DNA from: Curvularia sp. ZM96
Taxonomy: Eukaryota; Ascomycota; Dothideomycetes; Pleosporales; Pleosporaceae
Assembly: GCA_022457065.1 (NCBI GenBank)
Contig: JAJGBQ010000001.1
Coordinates: 5,022,001 to 5,086,000, forward strand
Direction: 5' to 3'
Length of the DNA stretch: 64,000 bases
A model generated the notes under the pieces. That model ran no database searches, was not told the DNA's origin, and worked only from the letters and a program-made list of their open reading frames with translations. This document shows positions 55,221-64,000 of the stretch, one piece after another (position 1 is the stretch's first letter; each line of letters opens with the position of its first letter). The position numbers and the translations under genes were made by a program.

Positions 55221-56963
55221 ATGGTCACTACAATCCCGCTGGACGATAAAGACAACTCCGCTGTCACAAGTGCCACCAATAGCGAGACAGATGCTCACAA
55301 TTTGGTTTCTAAGGAGAAGTACGGTTCAACTTTCGTCACAGAGGGTCTTGCCAAAGACCACTATAAACCCGTGAATAGCTATGAAGGCATTCATCGATAT
55401 AACCCAGACTTTGAATGGGACCTCGCAGAGGAAAAGCGTATTTTACGCAAGGTAGATATCAAAGCGTACTCCTTTACCCGAACGACCCATACTAATATGC
55501 CACAGATCGACATGCGCATCTTGACTTGGGCGTGCCTCATGTTCTTTGCCCTCCAGCTCGATCGAGGGAATATCTCCCAAGCTCTTAGCGACAACATGCT
55601 CGGTGATCTTCATCTAAACACCAACGACTACAACTACGGCCAGACAATTTTCTATGTCTGCTTCTTGTTTGCTGAACTTCCGTCGCAACTCGTTAGTAAA
55701 AAGCTTGGGCCCGACAATTGGATACCCGTCCAAATCATCCTGTGGAGCCTTGTTGGCTGCTGCCAGGCTTTTCTTACTGGTCGTACATCTTTCTTTGCTT
55801 GTCGAGGAATACTCGGTGCACTGGAAGGGGGGTTCATTCCCGATATGATACTTTATACCAGTTATTTCTATACAGGACCTGAGCTTCCAGGCCGAATATC
55901 TATATTTGGCGCGATTCCCTTCGTAACGAACATCATCGCAGCATTTCTCGCGTTCGGCATCTTGCGTCTGCGTGGATACAATGGCATGGAAGGCTGGAGA
56001 TGGCTGTTCGCGATCGAAGGACTAATCACGGGCTGTATTGGCGTTGCATCGTGGTTTTACCTACCCGCGAGCCCAACTCAGACGGCAAGCAAGGCATGGA
56101 ACCCTTTCCGGGGAAAGAATGGGTGGTTCAACGAGAGGGAAGAGACGATCATGGTCAATCGAATCTTGAGGGACGATCCAAGCAAGGGCGATATGCACAA
56201 TCGCCAGGGTCTGAGCATCCGAATGTTTTGGGAATGCTTGAAGGACTATCACATGTTCCCCATCTACTTGATTGGCATGACTTGGTACGTTCCTAGCCAG
56301 CCTTCGAACGCGTACCTCACACTCCAACTTCGATCGCTGGGATTTAACACGTTTGAGACCAATCTACTGACAGTAAGCAAAACCTTCCACATGGCTTTTA
56401 GCGATGCTGAAAATGTGTAGATACCAGCGTTTGTGATTATAATTATTCAGATGATCTTCTGGACCTGGGTGGCAGAGCGCCTGAACCAGCGTTTTCTCGT
56501 CACTCTCTTCTCGCAAGTCTGGGCAATGCCGCTTCTTATTGCCCTCGAAATCTTGCCTGCAAATGCATCTCACTGGTCGCGGTGGGTATTGTCCACTATG
56601 CTTGTGGGAGGTCCATTTATCCATCCCACTTTCATGGCAATTACATCGCGCAACGCTGGCACGGTGCGCACTCGGACAGTCGCCTCGGCAATCTACAACA
56701 TGACTTTCCAAGCCAGTACAATCATCTCTCAGAACGTATACCGACAGGATGATAAACCGCTCTATCGTCGAGGTAACAAGATTCTGATAGCCATCTGCGC
56801 GTATAATTTCTTGCTGTTCTTGGGTGCAAAGCAGTACTATGTGGTTGTAAACAGGAGAAGAGCGCGTATCTGGGATAGCATGACAAAGGAAGAGAAGGAG
56901 GTATATCTACAAACCACAAAGGATCAAGGCAATCGGCGGTTGGAGTTCCGTTTCGCGCACTGA
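55221..56963 (+). CDS. MFS transporter, anion:cation symporter (Dal5/Tna1/Soa1) family
   Basis: Exons 55221-55451, 55506-56372 and 56421-56963 give 546 residues. Intron 1 (55452-55505, 54 nt, branch ACTAAT, CCACAG) is in frame but its removal restores the family's typical RKIDMRILTWACLMFF. Intron 2 (56373-56420) joins LLT to IPAFVIII. About twelve transmembrane segments are visible, with LDRGNISQAL after segment 1 and the RGILGALEGGFIPDMIL block of Dal5-type carriers. Cytosolic tails are hydrophilic. The family imports organic anions: allantoate, nicotinate, pantothenate, biotin and, in yeast Soa1, sulfonates. The head-to-head dioxygenase argues for a sulfonate or related acid as cargo; that is inference. 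Confidence 0.9.
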
Positions 56964-57235
56964 TTAGTGATCTTTTCAAAATGCGGGTATACGGGTTGCC
57001 TATGAAGGGTATGTTAGAACGAAGACCTTCGCTCAGGCGTAACTATGCCATCAGAAAGATTGATATACCTTCCTGCGCGTACATCACAACTTAAAGCTGT
57101 GCTTTAAGTAAAAGAAGATTAGTAAGGCAGTTTCAGTTGTCTTAACAGGGCAATGATGGATCGTTATTTTAGACTAGAGATCTTCTCAATTGAGCTTGAA
57201 TTTCCTTCTGTTATCAATACTCCAACTTTTGCTGA

Positions 57236-58599
57236 TCAAACGGAGACCTCCTCGTCTGCGGACTCCTCCGTTGCGTTCTCCACATTCAGCACCAAGATCC
57301 CATCCCTACACAAGAACTCAACATCTGCGCGAATTTTTCCACGGAAGTCCTCATCGTCCACTTTTGCTTTACTTTCCTGGTCAAATGCAGCAGCCATAGC
57401 ATGCACGCCTCCACCAAAAACCTCTCTGAGTTTGGTTTCGCAAACCGCGCACAACTTTAAACCACAACCCTCGACCTCTCCGTCAACTGTCAAAAGCGAC
57501 TCTTGCCGTTGACAGCAGGCGTATTCCGCAGGTGAGAAGCACATAGAGCACCATTGTAGAAGCTGTTCTTTGATTGTAGCAGGTTCTTCGGCCGTGAGCA
57601 GATTCTCTAGCGCCTCTTCGAAGTTCAATGTGCTCGGATTTACGCAGTGGATCTCATGGCTTTCGCAAAGAACGACCTGCACCCTTTCTGGTATCAAAGT
57701 CAGTGAATTTGCTTCTGAGGACGCGGGTAAACCTTGACTATACCCATTGTACAAGTCTGGCACATGGTGGTGGCTGTAGTTTCAGCATCGCCACCAGTCA
57801 ATTGAGTGAAACCCAGTCCGTTGTCCCAACGGATGCAGTATTTTTCTTTCTCAAAGGATCCGAAAAAGCCATACGTGGATACCTGGCAGAAGTTGCAGTC
57901 CGTAGTAGCGTACTCGACGTCGAATTCAATAGGATGAGTGAAGCTAGTTTTAATCTTAGTTATCACACCCTTGTGTCCGGCGCTGTCCTCTAGCACTTCT
58001 GGACTTGGCGGGCGTGATGCTAGCTGTAGGTTCTCTGAATCTTTGAATGAATCTTCGAAATATTTGAAGTCTTCCTTAGTAAGGTAATCCTCAGGCCTAA
58101 GTGGGTTTACAGGCCTGTGTGACTTCGCATTGTTGCGAGATTTGCTGACCTTTACTGTAGGGACTTTGCAACTAGACGTATCTGATGGGGAAGGAATTAG
58201 GCTTTGTCGCTTGGCCTGAGATTGTGCTTTATCCTTAGTAGCATTGCGTATGTTGCTTAATTTGCGGCGTCGAACCCTTGAAAGTTGTCTGCTTTTGTTG
58301 ACTTTCCTCTGTTCCTCCTCCGGGTCAAAATTCCCAGACTTATCTTGGTCAATGAAAGTGAGAGGCGCGTTTCGCTCAGTTCTTTTGCGTAGATCATATA
58401 CAGGCTAGTGCAATTAGTATGCGCACGTAGAGCATGAGGAAGCACCTACTTTCGGATCAGGTATCTTAAGTATATCCTCGAGTGGCGGGAGGCTGTCGTT
58501 ATCTGAGTTGATGTTTGCGTCGTCTACATCAGCGCCGTGCAGGAGAAGGTGGTCTTCAATCTCGAAGTCAGATCTGACGGGAGTAAGGTCGGTAGCCAT
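57236..58599 (-). CDS. unknown Cys-rich protein, probable zinc-binding C-terminus
   Basis: Minus-strand exons 58599-58450, 58404-57744 and 57687-57236 give 420 residues. Introns: 58405-58449 (GTAGGT, branch CTAAT, CACTAG) and 57688-57743 (GTATAG, branch CTGAC, ACCAG). An alternative second intron (GTTTAC donor, GAAAG acceptor) also keeps frame but has weaker signals. The N-terminal 50 residues are acidic. Residues 50-150 are basic with RVRRRKLS, a possible nuclear signal. From about 200 on, CxxC pairs recur: CNFC, CQTC, CSMC with a nearby CC, and CAVC, in spacing suggesting one or two zinc sites. The protein ends in an acidic ESADEE tail. No family recognised. Start ATG 58599 gives a methionine after upstream stops. 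Confidence 0.7.
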
Positions 58600-59949
58600 G
58601 TTATAGAGGTCTGGGCTGTTGAAAGCTGTGGGGGTAAGGAAACGATGGTAGAATCATGGAAAGGCAGGAGTGCAGTCCTTTAGCATCACACGGGCACACT
58701 AAGATCAGTAGAACGAGTGCCAGTAGTTGAGGGGCGGTGAGGTGAGAGAAATCAAGAACAACACAGTGCAGCCTCATTGCATTTCCAGTGACTGCAAGTA
58801 AAGGTGCGTATGAGTTCAAAATACATCCCGCCGCTTGCAAACAGCATAAGCACCAAGGTCTCTGGGTAGAAGTGTTGTAAGTATGGCTCGGGAAGCGATG
58901 GTACGATGTATGTACCCCTTTCGGAATTTCCATCACATAAATAGTACACAGGGTCCTGCTTTCAGGTTGTTCGAGCGAAGTCTTGAGTTCGTATGGTCTA
59001 TGCAGGGCCAGTGCCTAGGTATCACTATGACCTCACCAAAAACAAATTCTTGGCATTCGCGCAAAGCAGAACTCATAGCATCATCATAGAATGGATCCTC
59101 TCAAAACCACCTTCGCAGTCAAGAAAAAGGAGAATATCTGGGTGTTCGCGCAGAAGAAGAGCCCCTGTCTGTAGCCACCAGCATCCTTTCCGATTGTCCC
59201 ATCGTGTAAGAGAAACCTCTCGCGAACGCGCAAAAGTTATTGCATTACCGTCTTCCAGGAAAAGGCTTCCTGTTACGTCCATGATTGCGCGAAAAAGGAC
59301 CCTCTCAACGATTTTACGAGAATGATATCGCCGCAGCCGGGACTGCAGTATCTCCCAAACGAACCTTTTGGCAACCATCACATATAATCTCACGAAAAAC
59401 AACTTCGGAGTCGCCGTCGGTAACCGAATCCTGCATTCACCACCTCGCGAAAAAGACACTGCCAAACTCCGCGTCGACAATCTTACGATGGGAGCCGCCG
59501 TACGACAACCACAACTGATCAGAGGATCAAGATGTGCACATCTCAATTTCCACCTCAACAAGACACCTCTCTCAACGGGCCAACAAGTATGAAGTGTTTT
59601 AAAGCAGCCTGGTTGGCGACATCAACTATCCTGCCAGGGAGACAAGTGATAATACAGAAAACACATTCTTCTCGGCATCGAACATGTAGCTCCGAACGAC
59701 ACGAGATTCTATCGAAGAAGAACGTCTCTGGAGTCCGCAACGTCACCCCAGGGATCTCACATTAAAGTTCACTCATTGTCCGCGTGAATGCATTTGGTTA
59801 TCACGTGGTTACCATATGTGGCTAGTCCCCACGACGCGAACACAGACCACATGTAGGGAAATGCGCTGCCCTCTGGAAGCTCCTTGTTCCCCCACTACGC
59901 GTCCATCCATGAGGCTCGACAATGCGCCCCGTCGCCCAATGAGGGCAGG
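58600..59949. other. 1.35-kb region without recognisable genes, upstream of both flanking genes
   Basis: Lies between two divergent genes. The part 59030-59500 is unusual: CNCGAAAA octamers recur at 59288-59295, 59391-59398 and 59446-59453, and weakly similar blocks recur at about 178-base spacing (59032, 59210, 59388). A 162-codon minus frame (59073-59561) crosses it without a domain. Confidence 0.45.
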
Positions 59950-61021
59950 ATGGCACGAACGATTAGGGTATTCCTGATCCGCCATGGGGAGACAGTGGAC
60001 AACATCGCTCAAGTCTAGTAGGCACCCTGTTAGGTCGTCTCTCTTCATAGCTCTCAATGCTAACTTCTTCAGTGCCGGTAGAAGAGATTCGGTTCTCACC
60101 AATCATGGTTACCAACAGGCTACCCGCCTGGGCCTATACTTCAAGTCCCTCGGACTGAAATTTACACATATCTTCTCTTCGCATCTACAACGGGCTGTGA
60201 CCACGGCCAGCAAGATACGCGAGGCTCAGTTGACAACTGTGGGCGATTGTCAGAATGCGAAAGCGGTGCCCGATACCGTGCAGCTACCGGTTTTGATGGA
60301 GAAGGATTTCGGCTCGTTGGAAGGGAAGAAATTTTACGACCATCATCCCGAGATAAAGGTTCTTAGCAAAGGCCAACCACGTGAGAACAAGCGTAAAGCG
60401 GGCTTTGTGGACGGCGAGTCGAAGACCAGTATGGCGCGTCGGGCAGACACCTTTCTGGACAAATACCTTATGCCTCTATTTGAAGATTCGTCGAGCGATG
60501 ACGATACTGTCATTGCCATTGTTTCGCATGGTATCTTCCTCTCCACGTTGTGGAAACGCATATTACAGCGTGTTCCACCTCGGAATACTGTCCTCTCTAA
60601 TGGCCTTGAAGGGACAGTACGGCAATCGCTGGAACACCTTGGTGGCTGGTCAAACACGGGCTATCTCGAGCTGTACTTCACAAGAGTGGTAGCCGAACAC
60701 CACAGCTCAACCACAGAGGCGGGCACAGTGCCCATCACAATACCTTTGAAGCCGTTTGTTGAGGTCTCAGCTGCAGATGAAAGTCTGCATAAGCCTGAGA
60801 TCCTGGTGTCGGTAGAGGAAATCACGGCACCATTTGATATTAGTGTCCCGCTAGCCTCTACGTCCCATGGGATGCAAGGATGGTCTATGTCTATTCTGAG
60901 AGTCAACAGCAAGGACCATCTCCAAGGTCTTAAACGCGCGCGCGGCGGGCTTGGAAGCTCACGCCACGACGCATCGCAAGTGAGCATAAAAGTCTTCTTC
61001 AAACGTCGCAAGACCGAATGA
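59950..61021 (+). CDS. histidine phosphatase (phosphoglycerate-mutase fold)
   Basis: Exons 59950-60017 and 60073-61021 give 338 residues. The intron 60018-60072 (GTAGGC, branch GCTAAC, TTCAG) joins NIAQVY to AGRRDSVLTNHG. Catalytic residues are present: the RHGE motif with phospho-accepting His12 (IRHGETVDNIAQVYAG), Arg in SSHLQRA, an acidic residue in EKDFGSLEG and the second His at about 175 in VSHGIFL. The C-terminal third (about 240-338) is extra: a beta-rich segment without a known domain ending in the basic KVFFKRRKTE, with KRARGGLG before it, possibly nuclear. The family includes small-molecule phosphatases as well as mutases; the lack of the ordinary mutase C-terminus argues for a phosphatase. 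Substrate unknown. Confidence 0.88.
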
Positions 61022-61837
61022 GAGAGTAAGTCAGCATTTCCTTATCCCCTCCCACCTGCAATGATGAAAAAACATTTTATCACAGACCTGATCGGAATTT
61101 TCTGTCGACTAAAATTTGTACCAACTGCTGTCTGATTTGCAGCCATTATCCTCTTACTCACATTTCAACCCTCTTCGAGAGTTTTGCTAACGAGAGAAGC
61201 TGCAGATATTGGGCGGAGCTGTTGTGGTCCATATAACTCGAGTCATTGACGACTATCAATACATATCATACACTCCTCACCGTCTCCTAATTCGTGATTC
61301 TCGTCCTTTGCTGTGTCCTTGTCATGAACATCATGGTTGAACATTCCGCGGACCCGCCTTCCTCTTTTGAGGTCTATGCTTGATACTGAACACCGGTTTC
61401 AGTTGATGGGTCTGGCGGTGTAGCTCTCTTGTGATAGTGATACATGCCTGTTGGCAAAATGCTTTCACAATAGGTAAACCTTGTTGCGTGCGTGAATCGG
61501 TGCATTTGTGCCACGATTGTTAGATTGCGAGCTGTGCAAACGGTCATGTCCCCTATAATATACAGGCGAGTGCCCGCACACTTATTCTCTGTAGCCATAA
61601 TACTATCTCCTTCTTTATTCAACAACGTCGCGGTTTTTGCTGGGTAGCCTTGCTGAGGAAGAGGCCCGTGTGAATACTGTTGTCACTCACCGCAACACCA
61701 TAACGGCTTGGCAGCTGTGTCCTGCGCCCAAATCAATAGACCGGATTGTTTCGGGTGATTTCCAGTGGCGGCGTGTAGATGCAGCGCTACGACCGACGTA
61801 CCATCTCTCTCACGTGTGGCGGAAAACCCTGCGTGCT
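61022..61837. other. intergenic, no gene seen
   Basis: Between the phosphatase gene and the retroelement fragment. Only short frames without domains. Confidence 0.45.
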
Positions 61838-61997
61838 GGTCTTTTCACAGGAAGGTGAAGATCACTAGGAACAAGTAAAACTTATCTTCGTACGACTACG
61901 GAAATTCAGCCTGTACATGAACCTGAAGAAATGTGCGTTTGGGGTAACAGAAGTCGAATTCTTGGGGTTTATCGTGCGTCTCGACGGCGACACCTAA
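61838..61997 (+). mobile_element. degraded Ty3/gypsy reverse-transcriptase fragment
   Basis: One plus-strand frame reads LVFSQEGEDH, a stop codon, then EQVKLIFVRLRKFSLYMNLK followed by KCAFGVTEVEFLGFIV and a stop at 61995. This is the segment just after the catalytic YxDD of Ty3/gypsy reverse transcriptases (LVFS...HxxQV...L...L..N..KC.F....VEFLGF.V). The YxDD itself is not seen; the upstream bases read GKPC instead, so the fragment seems to begin here or to have lost it. An internal stop and about 50 recognisable residues show it is dead. No LTR or other pol domain was found nearby. Confidence 0.8.
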
Positions 61998-62164
61998 AGC
62001 AGCCGACGACGGGACGACGGGACCAGCAGAGACAGAAGCAGCTAGGAAGCTAGTAGCTAGGAAACCCACAGTCTACTCACCGTCGACGCCCTATTCATCC
62101 ACCGGCAACTCGACGGGGTCCTCCAGGCAGGGGCAGACTTAAGCTTCTTGCAGAAGATGTCCTT

Positions 62165-63116
62165 CTATACAAGAGTAGCCCTAGGCTGCTTAACGCCACG
62201 GACTCTAGGCCTCTCAAGAGAAGTCGAACGAGAAGGAAGATAGGCAGGGCCACGAGGCGAAGGCGAAGGCGATCCGATGGCGCGCAAGGCGGAAGGAGAA
62301 CGTAAGGCAGCAGGCTCGCCAGCAAGCAGATCGTTATCGGCTAAAGGCTGGCGAGGAGAAGGCGAAGCGACGGGGTTACTGCGTGCGGACGACGAGGCTT
62401 TAGACGAGGAGCTCTGGCGACTCGAAATCGAAATAGGCTTTAGCGGCTCCTGCAGCCGCTGGGAACGACGTTAGAATGTGACTAGGAGGTTATTAAAACT
62501 TCCTTCGCGAACGTTAGCAGCCGAAGATAAGGCACCACTTATGTAGTAACGAAATGCTCGATTCTTACCGCGGGAGACTGCGGTGGGTTGGGAGGCGGGC
62601 TACCTGGAGGCGTGTCACCACCATTGCCGCCGCCGCCACCACCACCGCCAGGCGATGGTGAATCCCGGCCAGACGGCGACCCACGGGGAGGAGGCGAAGG
62701 CCCAGAGGAAGCCGAACCAGCAGCAGCAGCCGGATTGCTATACGCCTAAACGACATTAGTACGACAGTGAAACGAAGCGCAAAGGAAAACTCACATAGCT
62801 GTTGAGGATATGCAGAATACCCTCTTGGGCATCTGCCTAGCGGTTGATGCTATAGAGCATCAACAAAAGGACCTCCTTGACACTAGCAGGCTTACGCGTT
62901 CCACCCATCTTGTCAGCCTTGCAAATAAAAGCTTCAACAGCCTTCACATACTCGCGTACATCATGCTGGAGGGCGGCGAGGCGGCAAGTCGCTCGGCCTC
63001 ACGCTGGAGGTTGGAAACCTGGGCGAAAAACTTGGCGGGAACAGGCAGATAGGGCTTGCACTGATGAGCACAATAACCACACTTGGTGGTTTTGGTACGA
63101 TCGCAGGAATGCACAG
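62165..63116 (-). pseudogene. 5'-truncated Cys-rich, Pro/Ser-rich gene of transposon-associated type
   Basis: Minus strand. Exon A runs from the inverted-repeat edge (about 63116) to 62795, exon B 62745-62569, exon C 62458-62165 (stop TAG at 62165-62167). Intron A/B (62746-62794, GTGAGT, TACTAAT, TTTAG) and B/C (62459-62568, GTAAGA, TCTAAC, CCCAG) have good signals and keep one frame. Exon A begins after an in-frame stop in the repeat and has no ATG before its Cys motif (CDR...KCGYCAHQCKPYLPVPAKF), then an Arg/Glu-rich helix. A TAG at 62837-62839 interrupts it; a C-to-T change of a Gln codon would explain it. Exons B and C are Pro/Gly/Ser-rich low complexity. Cys-rich proteins of this kind often accompany mobile elements in these fungi; that placement is inference. 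It may be a recent pseudogene. Confidence 0.55.
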
Positions 63117-63264
63117 TGTCGAGACGTCAACTCGACAGAGGGTCGCTGGCGCGCAGGGCCCAGGAGTACCTTGAACGGACTTCGCCAGGAGTGTTGAGAA
63201 CCAGTCCCAAAGTCCTTACAGACCCTGCACGCCAGCGATCCACTGTCGAGTCGACGTCACGACA
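63117..63264. repeat. 148-bp element with 42-bp terminal inverted repeats (MITE-like)
   Basis: Arms 63117-63158 and 63223-63264 are inverted copies matching at 37 of 42 positions, beginning TGTCGAGACGTC and ending GACGTCACGACA, with a 64-base loop. Immediate flanks show no clear target-site duplication. The right arm ends 35 bases from the stop of the TPR gene, and the left arm abuts the truncated Cys-rich gene. It could be a small non-autonomous DNA transposon or two facing LTR starts (both begin with TG). Confidence 0.7.
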
Positions 63265-63299
63265 GAGTCACGACGTCGCACTCTTACAATCTGTTATCT

Positions 63300-64000
63300 C
63301 TACCTCCCAGACTTTGAGCTTCTAATGCCTATCTTTGCTAGCCCTCGTACCAGCTTTGACTGTTTGCCTGCGTATGCATGTGCGCTGCTATCCGTAATCG
63401 TAGGAGGGATAGTAAGCTGGTGCTGCTCGTGCAATGCAAGCGCGTTGGCGTAATGCTGGTAACACGCATGCGTGGTTGAGTGAGTCTTCCCAAGCGCAGT
63501 TTCGTACCCAGTGCATGCTCTCTTGTATAGAGCAAGAGCTTCGTTGTAGCAACGTTGATGTGTAAGAAGATTGGCAAGGCAGTATACGCTCGTCAGCGTG
63601 TCTAGATCCTCGTGCCCGAGTACCTCCTCCCTCCGCGCCAGCGTCTGTCGGTTTATTATCTCCGCCTCTTTATGCTTGCCTTGACTATTTAGTACTTGTA
63701 CTAGGTTGTGCATACTCGTCAGCGTGTCTGGATTCTTATGCCCGAGGACCTCCTCCATCAACGCTAGCGTTTGTCGGTTTACTGTCTCTGCCTCTTCGTA
63801 CTTGCCCTGCCTATTCAACACTTGCGCTAGGTTGTGCATGCTTATTAGCGTATCTGGACGCTTGTGCCCAAGCACTTTGTACCCTTCTAGCGCCTGCCTA
63901 TTTATCGTCTCCGCCTCTTTGTACTTGCCCTGTCTATAGAGCAATAGCGCTAAGTTGCCCATACTTGTCAGCGTGTTTAGGTGTTCATGTCCGAGCACCT
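63300..64000 (-). CDS. C-terminal TPR (kinesin-light-chain-type) region of a probable NLR-like protein, partial
   Basis: The minus-strand frame runs from the window edge to a stop at 63300-63302, at least 233 residues. It contains tandem 42-residue TPR_10/TPR_12 repeats, with the consensus NLA.LL..QGKY.EAE..NRQ.L...E.VLGH..PDTLTSM, followed by a divergent last repeat (ACTGYETALGKTH) and a basic tail ending KIGIRSSKSGR. The DNA keeps an exact 126-bp period (unit starts at 63589, 63715, 63841 and 63967). Such repeats typically form the C-terminus of fungal NLR-like (NB-ARC or NACHT) proteins used in non-self recognition; the N-terminal parts lie outside the window, so the NLR call is inference. 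No introns seen here. Confidence 0.8.
   Translation of the reverse strand, partial: VLGHEHLNTLTSMGNLALLLYRQGKYKEAETINRQALEGYKVLGHKRPDTLISMHNLAQVLNRQGKYEEAETVNRQTLALMEEVLGHKNPDTLTSMHNLVQVLNSQGKHKEAEIINRQTLARREEVLGHEDLDTLTSVYCLANLLTHQRCYNEALALYKRACTGYETALGKTHSTTHACYQHYANALALHEQHQLTIPPTITDSSAHAYAGKQSKLVRGLAKIGIRSSKSGR
63589..64000 (-). repeat. 126-bp tandem coding repeats (TPR)
   Basis: Unit boundaries marked by CTCGTCAGCGTGTCT-like sequence at 63589, 63715, 63841 and 63967, each exactly 126 bases apart, the last unit running off the edge. Confidence 0.9.

Noticed and set aside
59073..59561. 162-codon minus-strand open frame between the Cys-rich gene and the phosphatase
   Set aside because: No recognised domain and it crosses the periodic CNCGAAAA tract; treated as chance unless transcripts are found.
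61637..61858. 73-codon frame just upstream of the RT fragment
   Set aside because: Does not match RT or other retroelement domains and is in a different frame from the recognisable segment.
1..64000. CRISPR array or bacterial-type operon
   Set aside because: The window is clearly nuclear fungal DNA; no regularly spaced direct repeats with unique spacers were seen.

Overview
The window is nuclear DNA of a filamentous ascomycete, most likely a plant-associated dothideomycete of the Pleosporales type. The evidence is short introns (mostly 45-60 nt) with GT...AG ends and CTAAC/CTGAC branch sites, moderate GC with dense genes, fungus-restricted families (HbrB, Prm1, Gon7, cutinase), and the TPR tail of a probable fungal NLR. 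The exact species cannot be read from the sequence.

Layout. 1-355: 5' part of an unknown minus-strand gene running off the left edge. 1.2-2.5 kb: Utp12-domain ribosome-biogenesis protein (minus). 3.8-6.6 kb: double-bromodomain BET factor. 8.0-9.5 kb: RuvB-like ATPase 2. 10.3-10.8 kb: SDH assembly factor 4. 12.6-14.5 kb: secreted, probably GPI-anchored type-B carboxylesterase. 15.2-16.3 kb: unknown protein. 16.7-17.3 kb: small cupin. 17.7-20.3 kb: TORC2 subunit HbrB (minus), head-to-head with KEOPS subunit Gon7 at 20.7 kb. 21.0-24.4 kb: HOPS subunit Vam6/Vps39 (minus). 26.1-28.4 kb: membrane-fusion protein Prm1 (minus). 31.5-32.5 kb: unknown protein inside several kilobases of non-coding DNA. 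34.6-35.4 kb: GNAT acetyltransferase (minus). 37.9-38.7 kb: cutinase. 39.2-39.6 kb: BLOC-1 subunit 1. 40.4-52.5 kb: giant HECT ubiquitin ligase of the Tom1/HUWE1 family, 3984 residues, almost intronless. 53.0-57.0 kb: divergent pair of a TauD/Jlp1-type dioxygenase and a Dal5-family MFS transporter. 57.2-58.6 kb: unknown Cys-rich protein. 59.9-61.0 kb: histidine-phosphatase (phosphoglycerate-mutase fold) protein.

The left 53 kb is ordinary housekeeping DNA (ribosome biogenesis, chromatin, TOR signalling, vacuole traffic, ubiquitin), with two secreted hydrolases of likely ecological use (esterase, cutinase). The right end, from about 61.8 kb, is accessory. It holds a degraded Ty3/gypsy reverse-transcriptase fragment, a 5'-truncated Cys-rich transposon-like gene with an internal stop, a 148-bp element with 42-bp terminal inverted repeats, and the end of a TPR-repeat gene whose repeats keep an exact 126-bp period.

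The points most worth checking are these: the divergent dioxygenase/transporter pair as an organosulfonate-use module; a 3' intron that could switch the carboxylesterase between soluble and GPI-anchored forms; a cupin start codon split by an intron; the inverted-repeat element abutting the NLR-like gene; and a short motif shared by two otherwise unknown genes. No wholly new multi-gene system was recognised.
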